A stretch of DNA of 64,000 nt from the NCBI GenBank assembly GCA_034096865.1, contig JAWQFJ010001295.1:1-64000 (forward strand), written 5' to 3'. Below are positions 1 through 13,312 of this stretch, one piece after another. The notes beneath the pieces are model-generated. The model did no database searches. It saw nothing but the letters and a program-made list of their open reading frames with translations, and had not been told where the DNA came from. The stretch is from Theodoxus fluviatilis (taxonomy: Eukaryota > Mollusca > Gastropoda > Cycloneritida > Neritidae). A program made the translations under genes and the position numbers. Every line of letters starts with the position of its first letter. The stretch's first letter is position 1.

Positions 1-2
1 TT

Positions 3-769
<767 letters not shown>

Positions 770-790
770 TAGGAAGGAACTGGTGGGTCA

Positions 791-3125
791 TTCTGTGAAC
801 TCGTCACTATTGACTCTGGCACAGTTCGCAATGAATGCGTAATAGACTTGACTCTTCGCATTAGGCAGGTTTCACGATATTGCATACTGCAGTTTACCAA
901 TACACCCAATCATTCATGAAAAATAAAAAGTCAACCAGGGGCCCAAAAACAGTTTGCACAAAGAGTTCAACTTTATTTCTACCTAAAACAGTAAAAAAAT
1001 GTATATGAACATACTTATTTCCAAAGTTATTGATGTTCAAAGACGATATATCCTGAAACCACAAAAATGCTTTTACAACTTCAGTGCATCATAACTGCTA
1101 AAAATGTTGTTCGGAAGCAACCAATGACAATCATCTTTAACATACACTATGTACACCTTAAGAAAAGTAGTAAACTTGCAATAAAAGTGACAACATTGAT
1201 CAGAAGGATGGTTGACAGATAAATGATGCTAAATTTAGAATAATTCTGTCTTTACCGTTTCCTGTAGACCTCAGGAGTCATCACTAGATAAAGAAATCAT
1301 TCTAAAATTGAAAACCAAACATCTATAAATCATATCCACATAACAGATAGATATTTGACTCAATCACAATGACATGGGTGGACTCAAACGACCCCCCCCC
1401 CCCCCCCAAATTCAAAAACGGGGTCAAACTCGCAGTTACTTGCTTCAAGGAAAACAATCCCAAATTTTTTCAATTTCAGTACAACCTAACTTATGGCCAT
1501 AGAAAAGCAATCAGAAATGCATACATGCAAGCTTTAAGGGGGCACACAGCCTTTGCTACTTCGTAAAAGAAATCATCAAAAATCAAGTTTTGAGTTTAAC
1601 ACAAATGAAGTCTGGAGAGTCTCCACAACACTTTTGCATTGTAAATTTAAAAAACAAACATCTACAACTAATTTACCAAAAGTGTGTGTGCGTGCGTGCA
1701 TGCGTGTGTGAGTGAGAGATCGAGAGAGAGAGAGAGAGAGAGAGAGACGGAAATCTGTTAGCGTGTGTCGCTGTGTTGATCGTGTGGTGGTTGAACGTTG
1801 CTGACATATGTACAGCAAAACTCAAAAAGGCACTAAAAACGGTGAAACGTGTTTCTGCGATGCTCTGTTTTGAGGTAGGGGTAGTGAAATCAGCGTACTC
1901 AGCACCTGCGTAGTACTCTTGACCCAACACCCCCTGCGAGAGCATTCCAAACTGCTGAGCAGCGGGTTGAGAGACAACGGCATTCTAAAAATAGCTTGAG
2001 CGAGAGGGGTGCCGCAATAGTGGACTAGCCCAATCTGTTCGCGTGTGTCGCTGTTTCGATCGTTGTGGTTGTTGATCGTTGCTGACAGATACAGCAAAAC
2101 TCGACCAAAAGGCACTAAAAACGGTGAAACGTGTTTCTCTCTGCGATGTGTCTCGTTCTCTTTTATTTTCAAACGATCTCGCGTGCTTGTTCGTCACGTA
2201 CGGTAAAATACTTGGAAATTTTCGAAATAAACTGAAGGCTGCTGATCGTTGCGTCATCTGACAGACGCTGGTCAGAGATCGAAGAAAATGCTTCCTTTTT
2301 GCGACTTTTTAATTCTGTTGCTGAAATAACGACTTTCCGATGCAGATTATCCATGAAATAACACCAACAAGCAAAAATAACAACGTAAAAAAGGCATCCG
2401 ATCTGTAAAAAAAGGCCTGCTTTGCAGGGAAGGCACGTGCGTTTTTTCTGACAGACGACTTCTGCTGACTGGCGAAAATTTTCCATTGGGGCTTTTAACG
2501 TTCTAATTCATTTTTATTTTTTATTTTGTTGATTCAGAGACTTAAATTGATGATAGCTGGATTGAATAACACAGTTGTTATTAAATTTGGGTGTTGTTTT
2601 CGTGTCTGCACTCAAACTTCAAAATTAGGTCATGACACAGAAAGTAAATGCCGTCTGTCAAGATCCACACGATCGCTTTAAAAAAAAAGCTCTCGCAAGC
2701 ACATGCTCAAACTTTTTTTTTTTTCATTTTAAAATTTGTATTTCAATTATTACTCTGATGCGTGCACAACAGAAAAAATAATGAAAATCAACACAGTAAA
2801 CAAGTAATTAGAACACAAAGTTTACACACATCCAAGAGCTCAGTTATCGTGAAACCTGCCATTACAGCATTGCACCAAAAATAGTTCATTCTCGTACTAT
2901 TTTTTTCTCCTTTTTACAGAAATCATTCAGATGTCAACTTGTTTCCATTTCAACACAAACATGTTATTTTATAGAATAAACATGAGTTTTGTGCGAAATA
3001 GTCTTAGAAGCACTTGAACAGCATATGTCAGGGAGCAGATCGTCTATCCCACAAGCCTCCATCACATGATGTCAACTGGGCTAAACACTTTCGCTAGTAG
3101 GCGAAGTCTCTAGTGATCTAAAATG
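791..3125 (+). mobile_element. Short retroposon R1, copy 1 (split by a later insertion)
   Basis: The two halves 791-863 and 2865-3125 together match 17108-17521 over their whole length, apart from two internal deletions here. Both copies begin with TTCTGTRAACYCG. This copy is flanked by ctggtgggtca (780-790) and ctggtgggtta (3126-3136), an 11-bp target-site duplication with one mismatch, as expected for LINE-mobilised retroposition. No protein or clear tRNA-type promoter is visible. Its own length is about 334 bp. It sits in the last intron of tubulin copy A and was later split by the transposon at 864-2860. Confidence 0.75.
864..2860. mobile_element. 2.0-kb DNA transposon with 16-bp inverted ends
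   Basis: The ends are perfect 16-bp inverted repeats, GGCAGGTTTCACGATA at 864-879 and its complement at 2845-2860, flanked by ATTA on both sides (860-863 and 2861-2864). The empty site is known from the second R1 copy at 17 kb, which reads straight through as gcattacag. The alternative boundary gives a 5-bp CATTA duplication. No transposase-like reading frame is present, so this is a non-autonomous copy. Inside there is a GA microsatellite (about 1718-1747), a C-run (1391-1407) and a diverged direct duplication of about 120 bp (about 1757-1870 and 2036-2150, offset about 280 bp). The superfamily is not recognised. Confidence 0.85.
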
Positions 3126-3514
3126 CTGGTGGGTTATCAACCAGGGAATGAATTGAAAACTGAATTAGGAAGACTATAATTTAGGATAAATTACCTTGTG
3201 TAAATTGATGTCTTTGTTGACTAGATTCCCCTGGCCCTTCTGAAAAAGCTGATGCATAATACCAACAGCCCAAAATGTCGGTCGTCACAGTCCAGTCTTT
3301 CCTTTTAAACTATCAGTGCAAGTTGTTATTAATGTCTGTTATTAATGATTCAGTGAATGTTTGTTGTGGCCTTGAAACCTGATGAGCCCTGCCTTTGCTG
3401 GCTGTTGGGCTGTGGGATTAGATTTTACTGATTCTATATCACTAGTTGAGTGAATTGTACTTTTCTCCGTTATTGTAAAGAGTTATATTACCATGGTAGA
3501 AGTGTTTTTAACGT

Positions 3515-3582
3515 TGTGGCCTTATATAGCCTACAAGGCTGATAGGCCTTAAACTCCATCCATCCATCCATCCATCCATCTG
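3515..3582 (+). mobile_element. SINE S1, 3' tail fragment
   Basis: This matches the 3' end of the S1 family seen at 15.6, 38.1 and 39.0 kb: gtggccttatatagcctac, then a ggctgataggcc segment, then a (CATC)n tail. Only the tail is preserved. It lies in the tubulin copy A intron. Confidence 0.7.
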
Positions 3583-3965
3583 TTATTAATGAATGAAATA
3601 TGTTGCAGTTGTGTGTGTTTGCTTTGGTTACTGTGCAGTTGCATCATAATCCTTCACTTGGTATCCATTTCCACAAGAGCATGCATGAGGTATTTCAAGA
3701 GCAACTTCAGAGAACTTGCCCAAAAAGTGGAATTTTGACAAGTGCACACGTTTTGCATTGTCTGAAAGCCTGAGCAGATGTTCACTGATTTCAAAAGCAG
3801 TTTTATTTCTGGTCCGGCAGCATCATTTAACAAATTTCTTCCCTTCACTGAGATAGTGTTATAAGGCAAAACCTTGGACAATGTTAATCCATCTGATTAG
3901 TAACTAGTCTAATTGCAGCATACCAAAATGTCGTTTTATTTTTTCAAGAGGAATTGGGCCTATAA

Positions 3966-4364
<399 letters not shown>

Positions 4365-4534
4365 TAGACGTAGTGACTGATCCTGTCCAGGCATGCGCAT
4401 TTCTCGTCTTCTTCCTCTCCCTGTCTGCTGAACTGTTGTTTCTTTGAATTTAAGTATTGTTTTGACAGTTTCTTTTTTTTCTTCTTTTTTGGGGATGTAA
4501 AGCCAGAGAATTGTCATTGTTTTAGTTTTTCATA

Positions 4535-4540
4535 AATAAA
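4535..4540 (+). terminator. Poly(A) signal of tubulin copy A
   Basis: AATAAA lies 168 bp after the TAG stop of copy A, in a T-rich 3' UTR. It is the first canonical hexamer downstream of the stop, so it is the probable cleavage signal. Confidence 0.7.
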
Positions 4541-4957
4541 GAATTGCACTGAAGAATGGGTCTGCTTTGTTGCTGTAGCAAGTGTGGATGAGGTGTGCAT
4601 GCTTGGCGACGGATAAGGACTGAGTCCAGCAGTGACCAGACATGGCTTGTTTGCCATGTCCTGCCTGCCTGGTTCCCCCTGCCTGTGGTGCCGCACTGGA
4701 AGTAGTGTGCCTGCTTGCTTCTGTACAGATGCACTGCTGTGGCACTCTGTAGTCCAGTATCTAGCAGTTCTGTCAACAGTGCTGGCTTGTCAAATTGGTC
4801 AAAACACAACTTGACAAGCTAGCAAACAGACGGAACTGCTGGATGCAACAGGAGGCTGGAGTGTCGGTGCTCTGCGCATCCTGGCATCCCTGCCTGAAGG
4901 GCTTTTGGGGCCTGCTCTAGTGATGCATCACTATTGCTCACTGGAACATGGCATGAA

Positions 4958-5170
4958 AAGCACCTGTGGAAGATGTGCAGATGGCACAATGCAGGCTGGG
5001 AGCTGTACTGGCTGGAGCACTGTCCAGCCTGGTAGTCGGATGCCCTCTGACAAGACTGCAGCAGTCGTGAGGTACAATTCCTGGCTTGTCAGAAAAGCTG
5101 CCATCTTAGCGCTTTGAGCAAAACTGGAAGCATGGAGTGCAATGTGATTGCCCCTGTGACCATAGTGCCT
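4958..5170 (+). pseudogene. Decayed alpha-tubulin exon 2 relic
   Basis: This stretch aligns with exon 2 of copy B (35544-35766). Shared blocks include gctgggagct plus gtactgg versus ctactgc, and the 16-base block tgccctctgacaagac (5041-5056), identical to the codons around K40. Small indels and in-frame stops (for example the tag in the middle of the aligned block) show it cannot encode tubulin. A further weak match about 70 bp upstream (4931-4955: an attgct, ctggaacatggcat block) may be a second relic. There is no matching exon 3 or 4 beside it, so it is an isolated old fragment, much more diverged than copies A and B are from each other. Confidence 0.65.
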
Positions 5171-5179
5171 ACCAAGACA

Positions 5180-8100
5180 TTTCAAAGGGTTGCTTTCTCA
5201 GATCGCACAGCATCACTGACCACAATGAGAGTAACTTGAAGTGCTGAAGGCACCAAGTCCACAGTCATAATCGACGTTAGCAAATGTTCTCTGCAAAAGG
5301 GATGCACTGGGGTTCTGTACACTGCAATTTTGTAGAGGTGGGTATAAATGTGCTGTCAGCAGTGAGGCTAAGTATACAGACAACTCTTCACCAGAATTTT
5401 GTTTCTCCATGGTTACCCTCAGGTTCTGAATGAATGTAGTTTCCATAGTGGAAACATTTAACAGTTCTTTAGCTCCGGGCTGGTGGGATGGCGAATGTAG
5501 CAAGTATTAATTTTTTAAAACAAACTTCACTATTAATGCCCCACATATTAGCGTTTCATTTCTAAAATGAAAATGGTTTAAGTCGACAAGACAAAGTAGG
5601 ACTGATGAAATACACACACAGCTCTACTCTAAATTGGCATGTTTCTTTTTTCTGTTCCATTCACTTATCCTGAAAATGTCAGTAAAATACTAATTGGTGC
5701 CTGTTGCCCTTCAATTTTCTGTACCTGATTCTGTAGCATTATGTCAAGAAAACAGCAGTTTCTGCCATAAGTTTATACACAAACCAGAGAAAATAAATGG
5801 GAATCATACACTTTGTTTGATGAATGGCATCACATGCAGCTTGTTGGGTTGCTTTGACTGAGCTGTCAGAGGCTACCAATAGGGCATCGGGGCTGCATCA
5901 TGTCATTTTGGACCTTGCTTCTGTGCATTTGCAGAAAAATCTCCTCCTGTATGATTCAATGCATTTATAAGTTTAAGTTTTAGATGAGATAAAACTTACC
6001 AAAATATGTCTTTCAGGTTGGGGCCTAATGCCCCCGACCTCCTGCGGCTTAATGCCCCAAGAACATGACATTCACTAAAAGAAATAGATTTAAAAAAAAT
6101 ATTTAGTTTTGTGGTTACCAAAGAAAGTAGTTTTTTTTCATTGGATATTGATGTCCTCAATTGGTTTACTCTGTCTAATTTGATGTATCTTTTTACAAAA
6201 CAGAATAATTTTCTAAAATAAAAAGGGGGTGCCTAATGCCCCGCTTTCCCCTACAGCTTTGAAAAGAGCTCTATGGCAAGTCTTATGGCTTCTAATGCAG
6301 ATCAACCCTTTTCTTGGAAATCACTTCCAAATATGTTCAACATGTTGCAATTAGTTCTTTTCGTGTAAACTTTAGGCACTTGACATGCAAGAAACAATTC
6401 AAATGTTCATACCATCAACAAAATTACATTTAACGCAGCAGCCATCCAGCTCTGGTCACAGCTGCTGGCGCCGACTGCAGGGACAGAGCGGTCAAGGCCA
6501 GCCTCCTGTGTCACGAGCGTGTTTCCTCCCTGGAGCCGTGTCGTGGTCAAAGGGGAGATAACTCTTGACTGACTGTCACTCGTGCTGCTTCCACCATTAG
6601 TTGTGATGTTTTACGGAGCATCATTTTCGCATGTACGCAGAAAGCCATTGGTTTCGGTACGTGTGTACAGACAACTACTGGTGCCAATGCTTGTATGACA
6701 TTTGGTTAGCATGCCTGCATCATATAGAAAGATGCGCTACTCTCCACAACAGAGGACAGAGGCAAAAAGTGGATGTCAGAGCAGATGTGTACAGCAATCT
6801 TTGTGGCAGCTTCAGCTCCATTCATGTCTCTGTTGCTGCCTTTAAGCCCCACCACATTTTGATTGACTCTCATGGGCTTTGCCTTTCTCATTCAAGACTA
6901 ATAACAGGTCAGGAAGTTTTAACTGTCAGTGCTGAAATACTAACAAACTTACCATAATGCACAAACTTCAAGGGCATTTTTTGTGGAGGGATAAAAAAGT
7001 CACTGAAAAAGCCACAGTTCATCTTCAATTATCTGAAAAAAATTCTCCAATGCAGTACATAATACACAATGTATAACATCATGAAATTAATGCATGTGCA
7101 CTTGCTTTGGTGGTTTACAAAAGCACTGATGTAATCCTCATGTTCCTTTGTTGATCATGAAGTGCACATCAGAATTAGAATTGAGAGAGATCTAGAAGGC
7201 AAAGATATTTTTTTCTTTCAACATGGCAACTAGAGTGGTGTTTAAAAAAATCACTCTGTGATCAACCTACTTCTGACTGGGTCAAACCAAATGTCATTCT
7301 TGAGATAAACTAACTCAGAATAGCTGAAACTTATTATTGAAACAAATAACAAAATCTGAAATTATGTTGTTGTTTTTTTCATCAGTGGTCACGAATGGGC
7401 CCCATGGGGGCTTAATGCCTTGCTTTCCCCTACATATACCCTGGGAAATATTTCCTATCAAAATACAGTTGTGGATACATGAAGATAATGGAGGTATACT
7501 GCTTTAGGTCTAGCCAGTGCATCATCTTTTGAGATGAACAAAGGCTCTGATCTGACTTCTAGCAACAACAACAACAATTATTATATTTTCCTTACTTGGG
7601 AGAGAATGTTTTCATTTCTGCAGGCTGCTTTAGAATGCATGCACCAAACAGGGAAAGAAGTGGAAAAATAACACTTCAATGAAATGAAATGACATGAAAT
7701 GAAATGACCATTATTTGGGTTTTAGTGGGCATGTCCTCTAACCAAGCACAACCAATCACAGAGAGTTTCTGGTGAGAGAGAGGTTTGTGTCTGATGCAGC
7801 TGGAATGACGTCAGTCACAGAGTTGGCTTTGGTGACGGCACACTTCCCTTGCTGTGCTGAGTGAAAGCTGTGGAAGAATTTAGGACGTGAAAGCTCAAGT
7901 GCATTTCATCTGGACCTGCAATTCCATTTGGACCTGCAATTCCATTCCTCCAGGCCAGCAGCTGGGCGCAGCCTCCCTTTGCCACAGCAGTGAGGTGAGT
8001 ACTCATGCACTGCTTCAGCAGTTTGCGGCGATAGTTTGTACATTGCATGCTTTTGGGAGGGAATATTTCTGCAAATAATTGAGCAAAGAGAATGACTGTT

Positions 8101-9046
8101 TTGTGGTGAATTTCATTCTTCTGGTATAGAATTTGAACGAAGCTTGTCAGTTATAGTAAGTTTTATTTATACTGCATTGTTGGGAGATAAAACTGCCTGA
8201 TATTACTAGTTTGGAAAGAAAAGTAACAGCCGTGACTGTCAGTCAAAATAGGGTGGAACCTTAAGTCCGGTGTGGGGCATGGATGTTATCTGATTGTGGA
8301 TATGGCCATTGTTCTCTGCTTTTTGCATTTTCTATCAGGCTATTTTGCTCAAATTTTTTTATAACTTTTTTTAAAAGGGTGGGTGGGAGTAGGGGCAATC
8401 ATAGTTATCCAAAAATGACAAAAGCAACTTTTGCTATGGAGCATGTATTGCATGGGAAAGCTTGGTAGGTACTTATTTTGTAAGAGCCGTTTCCTCATTC
8501 ATAGAGTTAGATTTGTGAGCAGTTGTGCATGCTTATCAATAAACAGCTGCATTTTAAACAATGGAGAATATTATCTGGGTAGTTTCCGAGTGAATTGGAA
8601 GTTGTAATTCCCAGTCCATCACATAACTGTCATCAGCAGTTTATGAGGATTATCCTGATGACTGATTGCACTGGCATGTCTTATGCTGTGCTCTGGCATC
8701 TACAGCTCATGTTTTTCCTGTACTCCGCAGATGCATAAGGTCTGCACTTTCTTGTTGATGAAGCGCAACAGATACTTCATGAATGTTTTCAGTTGTAAAT
8801 GCTTCAATCATCATCAAGTAACAATTTTGGCATGCAATTTATGTGATGGAGAGTTCATCATATAACATTCATTCCAATAAAATAGCCTTAGTTTCATTTT
8901 TCAACAAGCTGTAAGTATTAGAAATTGCCATCTTTTGCTCATCTAAACTGGCTGTTCACAAACGTTGTAGCTTGTAAATGAGACTACATACTTGTTACTA
9001 ATTATTTTCAAGATTTTGTCTCAATCATGGCCAGTCACTAAACATA
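5180..9046. other. Intergenic stretch without recognised gene
   Basis: No coding exon is convincing here. Noted: three short segments with the phrase TAATGCCCC or TAATGCC next to ctttcccctaca (6015-6060, 6226-6256, 7395-7435), perhaps ends of an old repeat; a perfect CRE-like TGACGTCA at 7806-7813; and about 180 bp downstream of it a possible exon end gtgag|gtgagtactc near 7992, preceded by a tandem duplicated phrase tggacctgcaattccat. A promoter or first exon here is only a guess. Confidence 0.5.
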
Positions 9047-9179
<133 letters not shown>

Positions 9180-9199
9180 TTTATATATTGCAAGAATTA

Positions 9200-9521
9200 T
9201 ATAACGTCATCTATTTCATTGACTGTGAACAATGTCATGACAGGCAGTATGTGGGTGAGACTGGCCAGACCATCCGTAGAAGGTTTTACTGACACACGCA
9301 CACCATCCGCAATGACATAGACACCCTAGTGGCTAAGCACTTCAGGTCCCCTGGGCACTGCCTCTCCCACATGAGAGTGACCATTATTGAGAAGATACAT
9401 GTGGACAATACCAACATCCGAAAGAGGAGAGAGAAGTTCTGGCGCTTCAAGCTGCGCACCAACTACCCTGAAGGACTGAATGTGTTTGACTGAGAGAGAG
9501 AGAGATGGAACTATGAACACT

Positions 9522-9591
<70 letters not shown>

Positions 9592-9834
9592 AACACTCTG
9601 GACACTGGATGCTGAGAGAGCTCGGGCTCCGAGAACTCAGGCTAGAACATTTTTTGGGATGAGGGTGGTGGAGAGAGAGGGAGGGAGAGGGAGGGTGTGA
9701 GGAGAGATAGAGAGAGAGAGAGAGAGACTCTGGACACTGGACGCTGAGAGAGCTCGGGCTCCGAGAACTCAGGCTAGAACATTTTTTGGGATGAGGGTGG
9801 TGGAGAGAGAGGGAGGGAGAGGGAGGGAGGGAGG

Positions 9835-9916
<82 letters not shown>

Positions 9917-9930
9917 AGAGAGAGAGAGAG

Positions 9931-10024
<94 letters not shown>

Positions 10025-10145
10025 GGAGGGGGAGAGTTCTGGAGTGCCTACGTCATGTCATTCTAAAGTTTTTTTATGTCACATGTTGCATCATTTATGT
10101 TTCTGCATTATTCACTGAAGAAGGGCATGTGCCCGAAAGCCTTTG
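9200..10145 (+). mobile_element. Penelope-like element remnant (GIY-YIG end)
   Basis: Frame from 9203 reads NVIYFIDCEQCHDRQYVGET, then GQTIRRRFY, stop, then a stretch ending KFWRFKLRTNYPEGLNVFD with TGA at 9491-9493. QYVGETGQ, VAKHF, SPGH and RREKFW match the C-terminal GIY-YIG endonuclease region of Penelope-like retroelements. One in-frame TGA after RRRFY shows it is dead. About 600 bp further on, at 10107-10140, ctgaagaagggcatgtgccc and cgaaagcc resemble the stretch that commonly follows this domain, so the 3' end is probably included and was separated by GA-repeat expansion. Upstream the element is lost at the compound microsatellite. Confidence 0.75.
9494..10035. repeat. GA-rich block with 132-bp direct duplication
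   Basis: Long (GA)n tracts alternate with a unique piece found twice at an offset of 132 bp (about 9596-9700 and 9728-9832; both contain ctcgggctccgagaactcag). It lies between the coding end and the apparent 3' end of the Penelope-like remnant. Reading frames of alternating Arg-Glu are not genes. Confidence 0.9.
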
Positions 10146-10805
10146 ATTTTGGTGTTTGTCGTGTGTTTTTTTCTTATTTATAAGAATTATACATGTACAA
10201 TTTCTTAGGCATACTAAAATGGGTAGATAGTGTACCAGAGAAGCAAAATTCAAATATGGAACTTGACGTAACTACAATGTCATATACATAAAAAACAATT
10301 TTCTAAACATCCAAATGTTAAAAACAAATAACATACATGTAGGCCAAAGCCTTTTGATGTACACTCCCTCCCCTACTCCCCCACCCCCAATCAGCCGGAA
10401 CCCCTCCAATGGTTCAGCCAAGGGTGGCCTGAAGTAAGAATATGTGAAAAATGGACAATATAGGATACACACTTAGCCGTTCCACTGTCTAGACATCGGA
10501 TGAAAGCGTGGAAAACTAAGTCATAGGATGATGCCTGAGAATAGTGCGAATTTTGTCTTTGAACATAGGCAAAGACTTGATACATTTTATGTCATCAGGC
10601 AGTGTATTCCACAGAGCAGCCCCAGAGTAAGATAGGCTTGATTTGAACAAATCGATGCGAGGCTGAGGCAGGAGAAATTTGTCTCTGAATGATGACTGCT
10701 CAAATAGTTTGGTTAGATATTCTGGTGAGAGAGAGAGTTGTGTGTGACAGAGCGAGTGACAGTGACAGAGAGTGACTAAGAGACAGAAATTGAGAGAGAG
10801 AGAGA

Positions 10806-11935
10806 TTGATTGATTGATTCTTTATTTATCAAGGATGAAATTTTAGGCATTTCTGCCTATCTTACAAATTGTCCTTGCTCATAAAGAAATGAAAACATGG
10901 ATAATTAAGACACAAAATACACAGTAGCTAATCTATGTACAACAATTGGTAAGGTATATGAAGAATATGATCAACAATGACAAATATTTTAGTAGATGCC
11001 TTTGACAACTGTCAGCTCAGTGAGTCTTGAAGTTCAAGCAATACGTGTCATATGTACAGGCGACAGCAGTGAGATCATCTGAATAGATAATCACGTATGG
11101 ATGCTTTAAAAGACTTCATGGAAGTATTGTTCCTTAGGTGCAATGGGAGTGTATTCCATATCATAACACCTGAATATGTAATACTGCCTTTGAAAATGTC
11201 TACTCTAGGTTGTGGTAGAATGAAAGTGTTGCGAGATAGTGAATGGCTTGTTTGGGGACGAATGAAGAGATCAGTAAGATACTTCGGTGCTTGTGAATGA
11301 GCAATTTTGTGCATAAGGATGCATTTATTGAGGACGAGGTGTTTTTGGAAGGGTAGTAAGCCAAGATTTTTTATCTTTTCATCCGTAGACAATGTTGAGT
11401 CGGAAATGATAAGCTTGGCAGCTCGTCTGTACAGTGATTTAATCTTGTTCAAGTGCACTGCCATAGAGCCATCCCATACAACAGATGCAAAATTAATATG
11501 GGAATTTATGTGTGCGTGAAAAAACATTGTGCATGCATCGGTGGTGACAAAATGCCTCAGTTTGGAGAGAAGGAAAATGTTCTTAGCAATAGTTTTGCAT
11601 AAGGAATTGACATGTTGTTTCCAAGTTAGTTGTTCATCAACAATTATGCCTAGCACTCTGTGTTCAGAAACTTGCTCAATGATTTCATTTTCTAGCATAA
11701 GGTTGATGGTTAGGGGTTGTCGTTGACGTTTTTGTCTTGTAGTTAGGATCATGCACTTGGTTTTTGATGGGTTTATGACCATTCTATTTGATGAACACCA
11801 TTTTTGTAAATCATCAAGGGTAACGTTCAGGGTGCATTGGATGGAATTTATGCTTCTGTCGCATGCGCTAATAATTCATGGTGTCATCTCTGCAAACATA
11901 TTGAACATGGTGATTACTTTCATGTGATATATTTG
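10806..11935 (-). mobile_element. Non-LTR retrotransposon (LINE), 5'-truncated
   Basis: A 235-residue frame (11782 to 11075) reads NPSKTKCMILTTRQ, HRVLGIIVDEQLTWKQHV, FASVVWDG and FKASIRDYLFR, the thumb and C-terminal part of a LINE reverse transcriptase. Upstream in the same sense the frame continues through DDLQKWCSSNRM back to a broken catalytic box near 11880-11895, where two small insertions (two bases, then one) turn a FADDT motif into an interrupted one. The 3' end is AATAAAG followed by a (AATC)n tail (plus strand ttgattgattgatt from 10806). The 5' side is lost at a GA microsatellite. It is a dead copy; the clade (CR1, jockey or related) is not resolved. Confidence 0.85.
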
Positions 11936-11944
11936 ATACTTTGA

Positions 11945-11945
11945 G

Positions 11946-11978
<33 letters not shown>

Positions 11979-13228
11979 CAGAGAGAGAAGCGAGAGAGCC
12001 AGAGAGAGAGAGAGAGAGGAAGGGGGGGGGGGCAGGCACACAGTGGGGGGAGGAGGGTAGAGAGGGAGGGAGAGAGAAACCCACCGCAATAATTTGGCGG
12101 GTGATTTGTTAAAGGACTGTCGTGTAAACATTCCTGCGCGCTCAGTGAGTCATATGTCCGGATTTCCGGTCAAATCGCTTCATGTGTCCTGTGTTTGACA
12201 GCAAAGAGTTCTGCATCAAAGCGCGAAAACTTACACATGTAGGCGACAAGTCTGTTTTCTCGTTCTCCTTAGATTGTAATAAAATGGCTAATAAACCCAT
12301 TCGGCTGGGAGAAGGTTGTGGCGAACCTCGCCTGCCAGCTTTCCATTGCCTTCCAAGTGGCATTTGTCAGCCATGTCCGCTGTCCCACAGTGCAATGTCC
12401 GTATCCAATGGAAACGTCGGATGAAGTAGGGGGGGGGGGGGGGAAGGGGGGGGGGGGGGGGGCTGAATGGCCTACTTACCGAGGTGACAAAGCCAGTGGG
12501 AGTGGCCATGGAGGTGAGGAGGGAAATTTTCAAAGCCGCGTGCTTGACTCCATGGGAGCAAGAATTGGTTGCATGTTGACGTCCAAACATTTGGTAATTA
12601 TCATAATGGTGTGGTGGTAGAACTGCTGTTATTAGTGCCCTGGGCTAGTATAATGTTTCTGCATGAATTACCAACACTACATGATTTAATCCTTCAATGA
12701 CTGCTCGCTGTGGGTTGATAACACAAGGGTGGAAGTGAGGGCGTAGGGGGGGGGGGGGGGTGCGGGGGTTTGGGGGGGTGTGGGGGGGGGAGGGGGAGTA
12801 GGAAAGACGGGAAAGGGGGTCACTGTTTCTGTTAGAGACATGACCTCTTTGTCGTGTGTGTGTGTGTGTGTGTGTGTGTCCAAAAGGCGAAGTGATGAGT
12901 AGCGGCTCAATGAAGCTACTGAGTATGGGGTGACTGTAATGATTAGGATTTCTCATCTTCATAAAAAGAGATAGTTGTGGTTTCGGTAACATCATCACCG
13001 GCCATATTATTTTCTGCTAACCCTAAACGTGTTTTCGACTGTGCAAGAAAAAGAAGTAATGGAATGTAAACAGCAAACGGCTTGCTGCCCAATCTTTCCC
13101 GCCCTCCGAGCTCTCGAGGAATTCACTATTTAAGTACGCAAGCCTTTTCAGTGAAGAAGATTTTTTTAAATGTTCAAACGAATCTTCTGTGTACAGGACA
13201 TTTCTTCACACACACACACACACAGACA

Positions 13229-13273
<45 letters not shown>

Positions 13274-13279
13274 GCATGC

Positions 13280-13312
<33 letters not shown>
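11945..13312. repeat. Low-complexity stretch: GA, poly-G, GT and CA runs
   Basis: Contains GA repeats (11945-12080), two poly-G tracts capable of G-quadruplex formation (12429-12461 and 12747-12795), a GT run (12855-12880) and a CA array (13208-13311). Between them, 12090-12420 and 12480-12740 are ordinary-composition DNA where I see no supported gene. Confidence 0.85.
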
